Both the position numbers and the translations under genes were made by a program. Under the pieces are notes generated by a model. The model was not told the DNA's origin and searched no databases. It worked only from the letters and a program-made list of their open reading frames with translations. A DNA stretch of 64,000 nt. Origin: Eumeta japonica (taxonomy: Eukaryota; Arthropoda; Insecta; Lepidoptera; Psychidae). Positions 39,001 through 54,000 of the stretch are shown here, one piece after another; position 1 is the stretch's first letter, and each line of letters begins with the position of its first letter. The DNA is taken from positions 248,001 through 312,000 of the forward strand of contig BGZK01000490.1 in NCBI GenBank assembly GCA_005406025.1, in the 5' to 3' direction.

Positions 39001-42000
39001 ATGTTAGTATTAATGGAGATAAATTTACTTTATTATTTTAAATAATAAACCTATTTTAATAATATGATGTATAATAATTTTATTACAATTCTACTATTGC
39101 TACAATAGCAAACATGCTTAACCAACATATTTAATGTTAAGGATAGTCTGATGATTGAGGTGTATTAGTAGTCAATTGTCCATGTCCATTAGTAGTCAAA
39201 GTTGTGTATTTTATTTGAATTTTACACACAAATCCTTATAAAAATCAAACAAAACCAATTTGATTAAAATGATATCTATCTATTTATGCATTTGTAGGTT
39301 TATTTTATTTACAAGTAAACTATTAAAAAAAAATCTTGCAAAGTAAATCTCCTAAAAAAACCAAAGACAATGAAAACGTGTAGATGGTATCTGCTTTTGC
39401 ACCTATCAGTGGGTTAAAAATAATATAGCTGTGTATTCTAAATTAATATGGCGATATCCTTATTTGTCTAAAATGAAGTCACCAATAAACAAAAACACAT
39501 TTAAAATGTTAATAGCCCCATTAATGCTAGCCATTTCAATGTTTTAATTTTATAGTAATTCTTGAAGTTAATGAATTATTTATCAATTTCTACATTGTGA
39601 AATATTTGTATCATTGTATATTATTTAAAAGCATGATCATCACCTAACAAATTATAATAGAAATGTAAAATTAACATTTTACTGTAATTATATAATCAAA
39701 GGAATTTTGAATCTAGCCTTGATTAATATGTTTAGTTTTATGAATCAATTTATCAGTCAGTATTCATATTGTCAAATACCTAATTTATGTAATATTGTAC
39801 ATGGTGCGATCTATATTATAGCCAAATTTATACACAGAAGTCCAGTGCTGCAATGCGCGGCTGTGAACGCGGTGCTGTCATTGCTGTCCGCCCACGACGC
39901 CGACCCGCGCCTCTCGAGGGCCGAGGTGAAGGCGCGCGCCGCGACTCTGTACTTGCCGATGTTGACCATCGTCATGGATGCGCAACCTAATCTGTATCGT
40001 GGCTTTAGCAATAATAAAGGTAAGCCATTGGAAAAGCCATTATGTTTCGATAAATTAAAAATGGTATTCATATCTTTTAAGTTCTGAAATTCGGTTTGTT
40101 AGAAAAAATGAGTGAGCTATGCTCGAAACAATTTTTGAAAACGAAAAATTATGTTTGAAACTTTCTTAAGTATGAAGCCTCTTCCTTTGTCGATGCAGAT
40201 CGTTAAGATGCATCTTAGTTTTTATCCTTAGTAACCTAGTTGTATAATTGGCTTAACTATAAAGATTTATTAAAAAAAATTAGATTTAATAAAAAAGATT
40301 TATTGTCTTGGCTGTTACTTAAAAATGAATTTTAGAAACTTGAAAAACCGTTATTACACAATAACTCTTTCTCTCTAAGCCTATGTTAATACCTTGTTTT
40401 TCTTATCAACTGTGTATCACGTAAATTTTAATTTAAGGCGTAATACTAATAATTAGACATAGTAAGAAAAAAGTCCCATTTTCAAATGTTGTGGTAAAAT
40501 ATATATTAATATTCAATGATTTTGCTAGTTTTCAAATTCTTGGTCTTTGTAATAGCACTAGACAATGAAGTCTATTGCGTTTAAGTCTGGTGATGGCGGC
40601 CAAACGATAGATCTCGTGTCGCAGATCCAGTGGCCCAATTCTTTAATTTAGACATTTTCTAAAGATCAGCATGTAGTCTGATCAATTAACTTAGTTGTGA
40701 AATATTATGCAAATTAATAAATCTACTCAGTCACTCTATTCCGTTTAATTCCAGCAATCCATCAAAGTTTTTCTCAAAAATTCTACATAGGATGTGCTAT
40801 TTAAACGGTCATATAGTTAGAATGGATGATCAAATTCCTGTTTATGGTCCACTTGTTTACACTAAGTTTCTTTTGAATATTAGGGTATGAATTTTTATGG
40901 TCCAAGAATTGTGTGTGTTGAATTCCCTAATTGATTAAATAGAGAATATAGTTTTGTGGATTAACTACAAATTTACATTGGTGGTCTATGAAAATATAGT
41001 ACGGATGAAAACGCAATTGTTAAAGTATGTAATGTGTCTTTAATTCCGAAATCATGGTGCAGGTTTATCTCATTCTGATGTTCTGGTTCATAAAATGTGA
41101 GTTATGCATTTCTAAAAATGCTCAAACCTACTACGAGGTATGTGCATTCCTTGTAGTTTTGGATTTTTCAAAAACTTCATTATATTAGAGATTACAAGTT
41201 AAATTTCAATGTCTGTGTCAGTAGTTTTCCCCCTATTGTTAGGGATGCATAGTCCATGTGACAAAATTAGAAATCATTCTATGCTTGCTAATAAATGAGA
41301 AAGTCGCTTATTTACCCCAATTGAATTATGGCCTAAAAAGTGCCCTCTGTAATTTGTCAGTGTTTTATCATCTATCTTATGTTGGTGATATCTTCTAGCC
41401 GTTTGTAGCGATATCACATCACATTATATGTAATTTGTCCTTAAAATCACAAATGTTTGTAACTTTTTTATGATACATGAAAGCTCTTTGATTTCTGTCA
41501 GTTTATTGTGACTAACAAGTATATAATTATAATAGTTGATAAATTGACCAACCAAAAAGGCATATTTCAACTTAGTTGGCAAAAAACTTAGGTTTACAAA
41601 GGGTTATCCAGTTAATGCTACTGAAATTTTATGCTTTCCATGCTATGTACCGCATTTTCGTATAACGCCATAAAGTGGCGAAAATAAACTTTCGTCATAA
41701 ATGGCTAATTAAATGGCAAATTTAAAGAAATTTATATTGTCAATTTCTGATGAACTTTTAAAATATTGCAGCAAGTGAATTTTAAAGCTGGGTAATAAAA
41801 ATCGTGAGGTTCGTTATTTAATTAATTTGATAAAAGAAAAATTATCTCAATTATTTGTCACTGTAATCGAAAAGGTCTTAAGGTAAAAAGCTAAAGAAAA
41901 TCAAAACTTGAAATCTACAACTGGAGGGAAAACATAACTTGAAAACATCTATTGGACCATAATGGAGTCATCTCTACTTTTTGAGACACTTGTATATCAC

Positions 42001-45000
42001 AACTATTACCCCAATCATTGACGATAACTTAAAGTTAAAAAATCGGCAACATTTGGTAAACAAATGCCTAACAGTTGGTCATTCTTAAGATTTTAACTGA
42101 AAAACCTTACAAAACAAAAAATTGTTTACCATGAAGAATATTTAACAGACTAGTTGCAGTTTTTTTAATGTACGGTTGTGAAAATTAAATAATTTTCATT
42201 TAATTCTATTAACTTATTCAGTGATCACCATAAAAATATATCTAAAGTATATTCTACATTATGTAATTATGACAATGTAGAATATACTTTAGACAGATAT
42301 CAAATTAAAAAGTTTCTATGAAAATTATTACTAAAATTTTTTGTCTTCTTTCAGATATTTTACAACTTGATAGTGAAATGTCTCAGTTCGGTCACTTTTA
42401 CATGACCACTTATCCTGATGGGGAATACAAACAGGTTAAGTACTACATATATGATAACATACCAAAAGGAAAATTGCATTTCTTTTGAAATTATATTTTT
42501 ATTAAATTTCTTAGTAAATTACTGTTGTTGACATTGTACCCCTTACCATAAAAATTTTAAGAATTAAATTAGTTATGTATTGTTACAATAGAGCTGTGTT
42601 AGCATCCTAATTATCCTCCTCCTGGTATACGGAAAACACAAATTCGAGCTCTAATATTCCGTATCTGCAACACAGTCTTTTTCTGAATCATTTACAAATT
42701 AAATAGTGTCTTTTATGACATGATTTAATGATAAAGGTTCATTCTTTACTGTTAAATATCGAGAAATTAGAATTAAAACTTGTCATGGTAAACTAATGTC
42801 TTCGAAAGCTTAGATTATGTCCATACTTAAGTAATTAGTTGTAGAGTTTTGTTTTTTTGTAATGAAATCCAGTAAGTAGCTGTTAAGAATATATACTCAA
42901 AATCGAATAAGTCCTTGTGTTTTCAGAATACGAGAGCCACGTTCAACAGCGAGACTACACGTAACCTCCTGATGTGCTTGGCGTGGGTACTGAAGTGGCT
43001 GGAACGCAGTACACTAACCCACTACCTGTCGGAGTTACCGCCGCGCAGGGTGCACACTCTTTTGCAAGTTATAGATCTATGCTTCAAGTGCACAGAGTAC
43101 AAAGTATGTACATTGACTACCTAAAATCTAATAAAAAAATCTTTATTGAATATAACTCCCTTTTGTACTTGTAAAGTTGAACTTTTTCAACATGTAAAAG
43201 ATCACTTGAATTGATTGATCGAAGACATTCTATAATTTTTTTTTTATTGTAAAATGAAGTTAACAGAATTTTAACATTTATTTCAGTCTTATTGATTGTT
43301 GTATCAGTTTTGTTTGATAATGAAAATTCTGTTTATTTCCATAATTCCATGTATTAGTAAATTTTCCAAACATTAAAAAAAATTATAGATGTTTTTTTAT
43401 GATATACAATAACATGCATGTTGTAACATGTATAATTTGTTATTACAATTACGTGTAATAATTAAACAATTACGTGTTTCGAGCAACCATCTAATATTTA
43501 TATAATTCTGCTATATAATTCACACCATACACAATAGAATAAAAAAAATCTTAACAAAGACATAATATAAAAATAGTTGTATAAATTAAGTGAAGACTAT
43601 CAAGTTTTCTTTTTTATTTAGAGAAAATAAATTAATGTAAAAAATGTAGATATTAAAAAAAATATTAATTGACTGCTTGAGCTGACCCCAAAGTTATAAT
43701 TATCCATTTCTCATGGTAAAGATAATTACAATAATTTTAACATATTTAAATTAAGCTTAAAAGAACTGTGGTGACTGAATTATCACAAACTTCTAACTAA
43801 GAGGTACCAGGTTCGAATCCTGACATAAACAAATTGACCAATTGTTTTTCCATTTAAACTGCTTGCTCCATGTTTTGAAAAAAAAAAAACATTAAGCTAT
43901 TGTTTATACCAGTCACCATGACAATGGTTATTAGCAACTTCAAACTTGTAAGGGACAGCATAGAGTGCATTATGATCTACACCCCCAACCTAAATTAAAA
44001 AATGTATATTTGAATGTATGTCTCAGCAGTGGAATGATAAAAACGTGACAACGACATTGATGTGACATTTGCATGCACAACCCAAGCGCCATATCCAGTA
44101 TTAAAGATTATATGTACAACCTGGTGCATTCATTTTGTAGCTATTTGTAAATATTCACATATTAGTGGCTTGCTGCTAAGTTTAAAACTGTTTAATAAAA
44201 TATACATATTTTTCAATTTTATTTTTTACAGTTTTACAACTATTTAATTTAGACTAGTTAATATAATAATAAGTTTAGACAGAAATGCAGTAAATATCTT
44301 AATGTTATTAATAATTTTAGTATATATATGGAATTCATGCATGTAAATAAAGGGATCATAAACATTGGTACTATAGTTTTTGTTGAGGACATAAATATGA
44401 TTAGAAATAATAAATACAAAAACTTAAATAAATTTTATGTATTTTGGCTTTACTTTGAGCAGCGTCGTCGCAGTAAATTGTACTTAATTGTTGGTACTAG
44501 TAAAAAATATGACAATTCTATTTCTAACATTATGCCTTAAATTTTATCTTCTAGGGTCGAAAAGAAATTTTAAAATGTGCCCAGCAAAACGTCCGCAAGA
44601 CGACTGACATCAAAGCTAAACTTGAAGATGTGATATTGGGGCAGGGCTCGGCGCGCTCCGATTTCATCAACAGAAGGAAAGGTATGTTCCAGTCACATTG
44701 AGTGATAAGCCTCATAAAATATAGCGTTATCATGTAGCGTTCTCTTTCTTTAGCGTGGTGCTTAGTCGAATGGGCGAGATTCTTTCTCTTTTCCACCCAT
44801 TAGCTTGAACACTAGATTCTGCTACTCGACAATATATGACATTCTTGATTTTATTTCAAAGTACACAAAACAGATTACAACCATTATAAAATTGTGTGAA
44901 AAAGTATGATACATATACAATTAGATCTAGACCTTAATCCTTAAATATGTGTACATAGCTTGCTTATAATTAAGGTATACATAACAAAATAAAGTAAATA

Positions 45001-48000
45001 GAAAGAGAAATAAAAAATGAAAAGAAGCACATACAATCCACAGTACCGAAACAAGACATTGTGTGTACTGTGATTGAAAACAGTATGTCTGCAAACACAT
45101 CGACATGAACACCCGCGCTAGCGTCGGCGGTCAGGTCGTTGTACAGATGGGTCATTCTGGTTACAGGATTGTGAAAGAACGTATTGTTTTTTGTAGGTTT
45201 TCAATAAAAAAAATGTTCTGAATGTTCATAATTTATGAAGAATATTAAAATTCAGCAATGAGAACAATGTAGGCGAGTCTATCGAGAAGTGTAAAATTTT
45301 GTATATACAAATTAGATCTGTTTGCTTACAACGTATTTCCAGTGATTGTATTTTAAAACGGAGAGTATCTTTGACAATAGTCAGAGAATGAACGGCCAAA
45401 ATTCTGATGAAAAGAGAAGATCTTTACACACTTTCTTTGTACACTTTCAATTTGCTTAATATTAGTGTTGTCGTGAGGAGACCATATTAAATCTTAACGA
45501 ATAGTAATTAACTTAATTTTACAAGGCTACAACTCTTTGACTCTTTTGTTACATTACTGACTCATTTTTCTTATGCAAAGAAATTATAATATACAATGAT
45601 TTGGTAATGTAGAGTTTACTGGCACATGTATAATTTTAGCTGGTACGGGAAATGTAGGCGGATGTCGTCGTGAACGTTGGCGTAAGGACTGGGTACGCGG
45701 CGGGGGCCGGGGTGGCAGCGGACCAACGCGTGACACACCCGCCTCTCCTGCACATTCACAACCGGAACTCGAAGCCGCCATGTCTGCGGAAGTTGCTCTT
45801 ACGCTCCTCCACGCATTGGAAGCTGTTGTGCAGGTCTCTTGCAATCATTTAATGTCAGTGATTGATATAAAATCAATATAAAACTCCATAATGTGTAATC
45901 ATAGCAATATTATGCCTTAGCTTTATTGTCAAAATATCATAATTTCAATTATCCACACTGCATATATGGTATTCAATCATGATTTAGTCCATGGACTTTA
46001 ATATAAAGTTTGTTAAGTAATGCAAAATCCTAAAAAGTTGTAAATATTTTTGATTGAAATGTTTTAGTGCTATTCATTTTTTCAAATCTCTATAATTTTA
46101 ATTATCAAAAATTTAAACAAAATAGCCAGTCATATTGGTAACAATTTTGGATTATATCTTCAGAAATATTAAGTTGTATAAAAATGTTTTATATAAAAAA
46201 AATATATCTAACACCATCTACATGAAAGTATATATATACCTACAATATATCCCTCTAATTTCTTACTTTATTTTTTTTATTAATTTACCATTCATTTGTG
46301 TAATGGCGTGTAAAAGACATGTACGAAATTTCTCTAGGATCGATGGAAAAACTGAATTCTATAATTACGGACGTACGTAGGCAATAAAATTGTATATAAA
46401 TTAAGATATCACTAATCAAATATTGTAGTACTGAGTAAGTTTATGTGATAGACGCATTCATAAGCGAAGTACACTATTGTTAGTGAAATTCATATAATCA
46501 ATACTAGTAAAATGTCTATAATGGCATACTTCAATATTTTATGCCGTTCCTCACACAGACGTGCGCCAACTGGGAGTGCGGCCAGAGCGTGTGCGGCGCG
46601 GCGCTGCATGTAGTGCTGCGCGCCACACAGCGCAATCAGAGCACTACCGTACTTCAGCACATGTTCGCCACTACGCGTTCACTTATATTAAAGGTATTAC
46701 GAAAAGTTATATATTTTATTAATATTTAGTCATTATTATTAACGTTTTTGGATGTTTAGCTATTATTGAAAATCCTACGTGAATAATGTAGATAGTAAAT
46801 TCCATTCCAGTAAATATAAACAATATATTTATAAGTAACCTACATTTTAATCACAACTATGTTAAGGTATAACAAAAAGTTAATATCTGTGCTCTACGCG
46901 ATTCTTGTATCAAAATAAGTACTTGCTAGTTTCATTTCATTTAAATCTTTAAGGAGATTCTTTTCGTCTTTGGCAGCTGGGTTGGTCGTGTGGCGGTGAA
47001 GAAGGTACGGTGTGCCGTGTGCTGCTGCGGCACTGCGCCGCGCTGGCCCCGCTGGCGCGCGCCCACGCCTCCGCCACGCTCTACGCACTCATGAGGCAGC
47101 ACTACCAATTAGGAAATGTGCGTGTCTACACTGCTCAATGACTATTATGTATTTCTGCTAAGGACTGGAGAAACTTGTAAAGCTTGTGCTTTATCACAAT
47201 GGTATACTTGTTTTCGTGGAATTATGTTATTTTGCCATTATCACAAAGAATTAATTGCTTAAACAATCAATGTTAAATTAACCTTAATGGTTCTTATAAA
47301 GCTTCTAATAGTAAATTTTGAGAAATGTGCAGTCAGACCGTATTAAAATATGCCTGTCCTTTTTATAAATAAGGTAATGGAAAAATCTGCCTATTTTTAA
47401 GCTCTTATTAATTTTTGTGCTTACATTTAATAACATTTAGTCTTGATGCAATTCATTTTTTAATAATAATGTGAATTAAGTTGGAAATATTTATTGCTTC
47501 TTTTTGCACTTTCTGAAAAACATTCTGTAATTGGATATATCTTACTGGCTGTATTTCGCCATTATTCAAATTAAATCGAGGAAAACGTAATATAATATAA
47601 AATTACCTACTATTTATACTTAGAGAAAAATAATTATAAAAATAAAATAACAGTATTTAATAATTCAATGGATAATATAACTATGATAAAAATATATTTG
47701 TTTTAAGATTTTTGGTTGGGAAGTGTTATTACAAAAATGAGGAGAATAAGCCTCATTAGCCCCAAAAATATCAGAACACTATCCTATGATGAGTTTTAAA
47801 AAAATTCATACCACATTATTTGTAAAAATACTGATACTACAGTGATAGGGGACTCACACATTGATCATAGTGATTATGGCAAGTTTTTTATTTTGAAAAA
47901 ATAACTGTATCAGGATAGTGTATATTTACAACGGCTTGTATTTAAATGCTTATCAGAAATGTAGCTATAGAACTTCCAAGTGATTCTAAATCACTATCAA

Positions 48001-51000
48001 AACAGATAAATGCTTACCAAAATGCATTCACAAATCGTCTTATAACTATAGTTATTTTATTCTTTATTTTGTGCTATATAATTATTTAAACCATGGAAAA
48101 TATATTTGCTATCCATTTTTTTTTCTGTTTTTGCTAAATAGATATTACCAATAATTTATTTTATGATTGTCAATGAAATAATTTTAACTGAGTATAGATA
48201 AATTTATGATGGACTTTACTATTTTCTTTATACCAAATATATTACTTTTATTCCAAAAGAAGGAAGCCAAAAAGCAAATGGGTAAAAGGTTCTATCACAA
48301 TCAGTGGTTCCCAAAATAAGTACAGTAAAACTCTTCCAGATCACTTTATATATCGCATCAGCATGTAGAGTTTGCGAAAACTCATTTGATACATCAGGTA
48401 ACTTCGGAAAACATTCTTTCTCCAAGGCTTCCCAAACTACTTTCTAATTTTATAAATGCACCATAGTTACATAAAGTATTCCAATATCATATACCAAAGG
48501 CAGAAGTACGAAAATCTTTAACAATTGACTTTCATTGAGATGAGCCAATGTTGTGTGACGCATTGAATAATCAGTACGCATTTGAAAATAAGAGATAGTA
48601 GATGTATTATCATGAATTGAAAAATATTTAGTGTGGAGCTATTACTTTCATATGTAAATATTTGTTTATTAGTTTTTTTTTTAACTTATAAAAAACAATT
48701 TTGTGTGTGTAATATGAATACTTTTAAATTACAGTGTTATCTATTATGGCAAATTCAAATTTCAAGCGTCTAAAACCCATAAAGTCTCAAACTCAAGAGA
48801 TTGTGCACAATGTTTATAATTATTTTTTAGAAGAATCTAAAAAGTTTAAAAGTTCTGATGAAGATAAATATTTTAATAAATTGCAGAAATGAATTATCAA
48901 AGCCACGAGAATATCACGTAGTACCATAAACAGGATTCTATGTGAAAAAGATGTACAACGTCCATCAACTTCATTCTCCAGTCTTAAGAAAAATAAACTA
49001 AAAAAGGGGCACTGTCTACAGCTTGATGATTTTGATTACATCATAAAAAACATGGTGTATGATATTCATTTACATTATAAAGAATGTCCAACAATAAAAT
49101 CATTACGAAATAAACTGCTTGAAGCAGCTGACTTTAAAGGTTGTGAATTTACATTGTGAAAAATTCTAAAGCGCGCATGCAATTAAATCTGAAAACGAGT
49201 TTTGGTAAAAAGAAATCGGATTGGAGGAATATTTAGAAGAATTTATAAAAAATCCAAATGACAGTTCTGATAATGAAGATTTTATTGATAGCGATAGTGA
49301 AATGGAAGAAGACATTATATAAAACAATATAATTATAAATACATTTTAAAAAATGTTTATTGCTCTATATAAATCCAAGCACTAAATCTTTGGTAATGCT
49401 CATGTATCTTCGAACATCAATATTTGCTGTCACCACTCCGATGTTTCAAATGAGTTCTCGCGTACTGTATAATTTTCTAATTGCATACCAAGCTGGGCAG
49501 ATATTTCATTGATAACATAAAATAAAAGTTATTATAATCACTGTAAACTTAAAAACGAAACCACAAACATTATTTTATTATTATAGATTCTAGAATCTAC
49601 CTTGTTTGCTTCTTGGTTTTGGTTGCAATATTTTGTTCCACATCAAAATCTGAATGAAGTAGAGGAGCTTTCACATTATTTAAACCAGCTAATGCTACTT
49701 TGAACATTGTTCCGGAGATAGAAGTGGGGTAAATAAAAAAACGAAGGTCCTTTTGCTAGTAACCTGTTTGGGATACAGTGTACATTTTTATTAAATATAA
49801 GTCAATAAAAACTATAGATATGGGTGTTATTATATATAATTTTAGTACAACAAGAATTGATGAGCATTTATTCGTTTTGATTTTGATTTATTCTTTTCGT
49901 TTTGATTATTTATTCGCAAAATTATGAAAAGTCTAAAACGCATAATTATTCCAATTTACGCGTATTTTCTTTGGAATTTAATGAGTTATTTTATGGGTCT
50001 TATTTTGAGTCTTATTTTGCTATCAATTTCATTTATTTAGGGTCTATTCATTTTATTAGTCATCTAGCATAAGGCTCTAAAAATTCTTTTGGTGAGTGTC
50101 TAAATTATATCGTTTACAACCATTGGATTGTATGGATAGTACAAGCATTAAAACTTTAAATAGACGATAAGCGATGAAACACATGTAATGTATCTAAGAA
50201 GAAGTTATATTGCTTCAGAACTTCAGTCGTGTGAAAATGCAAGTGACGATGTCGCTATCTTCGTTAGTCGGGACCTCTACGTCGTTCAGTGAGGAGTCAC
50301 TTCGGCGTTCCTTAAAAACCATCCTGCTGTATGCTGAGCAAGATGCTGATATGCAGGATACCTCTTTTCCTGAACAAGTAAGTATATAATGACTTCGAAT
50401 TTTATTTCGCTTTTAAAACACTTATATGTGACTACTTACGATAACTTTATCCCCCAATTGTTATTTAATTTAGACTTTCATCAATTTCTAGGTGAAAGAT
50501 TTAGTATTCAATCTTCACATGATCCTATCGGATACAGTTAAGATGAAAGAATTCCAAGAAGATCCCGAGATGCTGTTAGATTTGATGCACCGCATCGCGA
50601 GAGGATACCAGCACAGTCCAGACCTGCGACTCACTTGGCTCAACAACATGGCACAAAAACATATGGAGGTAGTTATTTGCGTGCTGACATAACTTTAAAT
50701 ATCTATAAGATTAGAATTGTGATTAAGAGATACGAATAATCAACTGCACAATTTTCGTAGGAGCATGTGCAGCTCCATTAGAATTTTTCATTGTCCCTTA
50801 ATTTGATGAGAATTGTAAAGCAAAACCGAAAAAAACTATTAAAATTATTCATGTTTATACAATTTTGTACTCTTACTGCTATTATGTCATTTGATAAATT
50901 ATAAATATTTCGCTTTATAAATAATTTTTGCTAGATGGCAATATTTTGTTCATTTTTTGTCATTAGCGTTCAAACCACACGGAGGCGGGCATGTGCTTGG

Positions 51001-54000
51001 TGCATGGCGCGGCACTGGTGGCCGAGCAGATCGGCAGCGGTGGCCGAGGTGCGGCCCTACTCGAGTCTGTCACACCGAACGTTCTAGATGAAAGCTGTGC
51101 TGACACTTTACATCATCAACACCTGACGCACCATGAGTTACAGGTACCAACTTTATGTTAATATATCTGTTATTAGTCTAATTCTTTCTACTTAAAGATA
51201 GAAAAATAATATTAATGCCCACAAGAAATGTGTCATAAGAGAAAACCCACATAATTTTCAGACTGCAGCATCCATCTTAGCAAAATTAGACCTGTATTAG
51301 TGTGAGCACCAACTCGCACAAACAGTGCGTGGTGACTATGGCAAACCCCTCTGCCATTGATGTCATATCAAAAAGGCCATTCTGTTTCACTAGCGACACC
51401 ATATTCAAGCCCTACTATGGAAGATAAGATAATTTTGAGCTATGTTTATCAAACAGATGAAAAGAGAGTTCAACCTCCTGAAAAAAAGAAATTAATATAT
51501 ATATTCCTTGTGATATTTCGCATTTTTTTTATTGGTAAAAGCTATGTTTTCCATTTTTATATTTGGATACAAAATAATATCTATTATCCTATTCTGTCAG
51601 TATAATTGTCAGAATAAATATTAATGACATGTTTTTTCGCGTCCTGGCAATGTTTCTTGTTCATTAATTTGATTTCATGTTTGTTGACTTTTGATCTATG
51701 CTCTCGTTTCTTACAGGCACTGTTGGAGCACGCAGCGAGCGAGCTGATGGCCGCCGGCATGTACGAGACGGTCAACGACGTGTATAAGGTGCTGATACCG
51801 ATAGCAGAACAGAACCGCGATTACAAAAAGCTCGCCAACATACACAGGTGAATTACCAATGGTGAAGTGAGTCCATCTATATATATATATATATATATAT
51901 ATGAAAGAGTAAACTGGCAGACTGATATATCTGTACAGCCCAAATTACTGGATCTAGAGACTTGAAATTTTGTGCAAAGGTTGCTGTTATAACATAGGCG
52001 AGCACAAAGAAAGGGTTTTCAAAAATTGAATGCCTGATATTATGAAAAGGGTGAAATACTGTTGTGTGAAGATTTGAAACTGTTGAAGCTACAGATGTCA
52101 AACTTAATGTTTTAGTTACTTATAGAAAAAAAAAATAATTATGTTGTTTTTTTTTATTTAATTTGATTTGAGGGTAACAAAATAAGGAGTGAAATATTGT
52201 ATAGAAAATCGAAATTGCTAAAGCTGTTGATGCCAAATTCTATATTTTAGCTAATCATTACTAATAAAAAATTATGACTTGTATCATTTTTAAGAATAAC
52301 CCTAAAAGGGGTGAAATTTTTTGTATAAAAAACAAAACTGCTAAAACTATTATCAATAAATAAAAATGAAAATTATTTCATTTGTATTTATCAATAAATA
52401 CAAATGAAAAATAATAATGGGTCATTTTTAAAAAATACCTCTAAGAGCGTGAAATAAGGGATGAAATTTTTATGGATAATCAAAACCATTATTGTGTATT
52501 TTGCCAATTTCTTTTTTGTGAGCTTAAACTACTTTATTCGATTATTGTGAAACTAGCTATATGTTGTACGCGCCAACGACAAGCTTTCGAAAAAAAACTT
52601 GCCTTCATATTTCAGCTACCAAAAATTTTAAAATTTCTTACACTCATTGAAAACTGCACTCTCCCTGAGTGGTATATCTCAAATTTTATTTTAATACCAC
52701 TAAAATTTGCTACGTCTTCATCTAAATTAGAACCTTGACCACTAGCAGAATCGAAATTGCACACGGGAAGAAAAGCAGAATTGAATGTCGAGACCGGGAT
52801 TGGAGTCGAGTATGAGATCAAGTTCGAAATCAAGCGTGGGATCAAAACGTAAAGTCAAAAGCGTGACCAGAACCAGAACGAGAAACAGTACTGAAATCAA
52901 AATTTAAAGCAGGATTGGGATCGAGAGTGAAACCAGAACCAGAATCCAAAAGCAAGAACGTGATAGAAATCAAGAATGAAAGAAATTGACATCGAAAGCA
53001 GGATGGGTATCAGGTTTGAGGATGGAATAGTTATTGAGATCTTGATTTTGTGATATACAAGATGAAGGGATACAATTTATGTTTGGCAATCAGGCAAAAC
53101 CTCAGGCGAAAGCTTTTATTTAAGGTAATCTATTTTAAAAGTCACAAAAATTGTAGAAAATATGTTAACATAAAAACAATCTTTAGTGTTTGGCATTTTC
53201 TTAAATGTGCAGTAAATCCGGTTAAAAAAATGAATCAATATTAATTTTTAATTTGGTTTTTGAAAATAGATCTTTATTCAATGTAAAGAAATAGAAAAAT
53301 GTAAACGACATAGTTCTCAATAATACGCCTGAAATTAACTTACAGCTCACTATACAACTGATATTCCATTTGAAACCCAATCTGCTTTTCTCTCATTTCA
53401 ATGGGTATTTTCGTTCAGGGCATTATACTTTGACATTAGAACTTTTACATATTTTATTATAGACAAGTAGCTGGCCATGATTTTGTCCAAATGTGGCCAT
53501 AAAAAACATGAATGTTTTTTTACAGTCGCCATCTCAATATCATCGACGATTGTGTTCTATGATCGATTCTAGGCTGAATCTCTAAAACTTGTAATAAGTC
53601 CGTCTCTTAGTTTAATACAATATATTTTATACCCATATACCATGAAAAAAACCAAAATATATTTATTTTAGCCCATATCATTAATTACCCTCTGCACTTG
53701 ACATTAACACGTCATAAGCACTGGAATTTGATATATGTTTACATCTCTACAAAGTCCAAAAAAATATTTACATAATAAAAGAACAGCTCTCATCCAGTAA
53801 TCGCTTGTGTTTGAAGTGAACACTAACCATTTTACTTAGAATAAACATTAAGCTGAAATGTAATCTCTGTGTATATTAATAAATAATATCTTAAAACTTT
53901 TAAATTTATGAGTTTATTAGTATCAATAGGTTTGAAAAGTAATTTTATTATTTTTAGATAACTTTGTATTTCAGTAAACTGAATGAAGCATTCACCCGCA

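Noticed and set aside
43805..43830. tRNA gene suggested by the perfect B box
   Set aside because: No cloverleaf arms or convincing A box at the right distance; better explained as a tRNA-derived SINE.
44328..44540. 70-codon plus-strand frame in intron 22
   Set aside because: AT-rich, Asn/Lys-heavy, with no family resemblance; ends just before exon 23.
51240..51440. Possible extra Dock7 exon between exons 29 and 30
   Set aside because: The sequence has stops in every frame, and exon 29 joins exon 30 directly in phase with a natural DOCK-C reading. The tract ('gtgcgtggtgactatgg' words) looks like a dispersed repeat.
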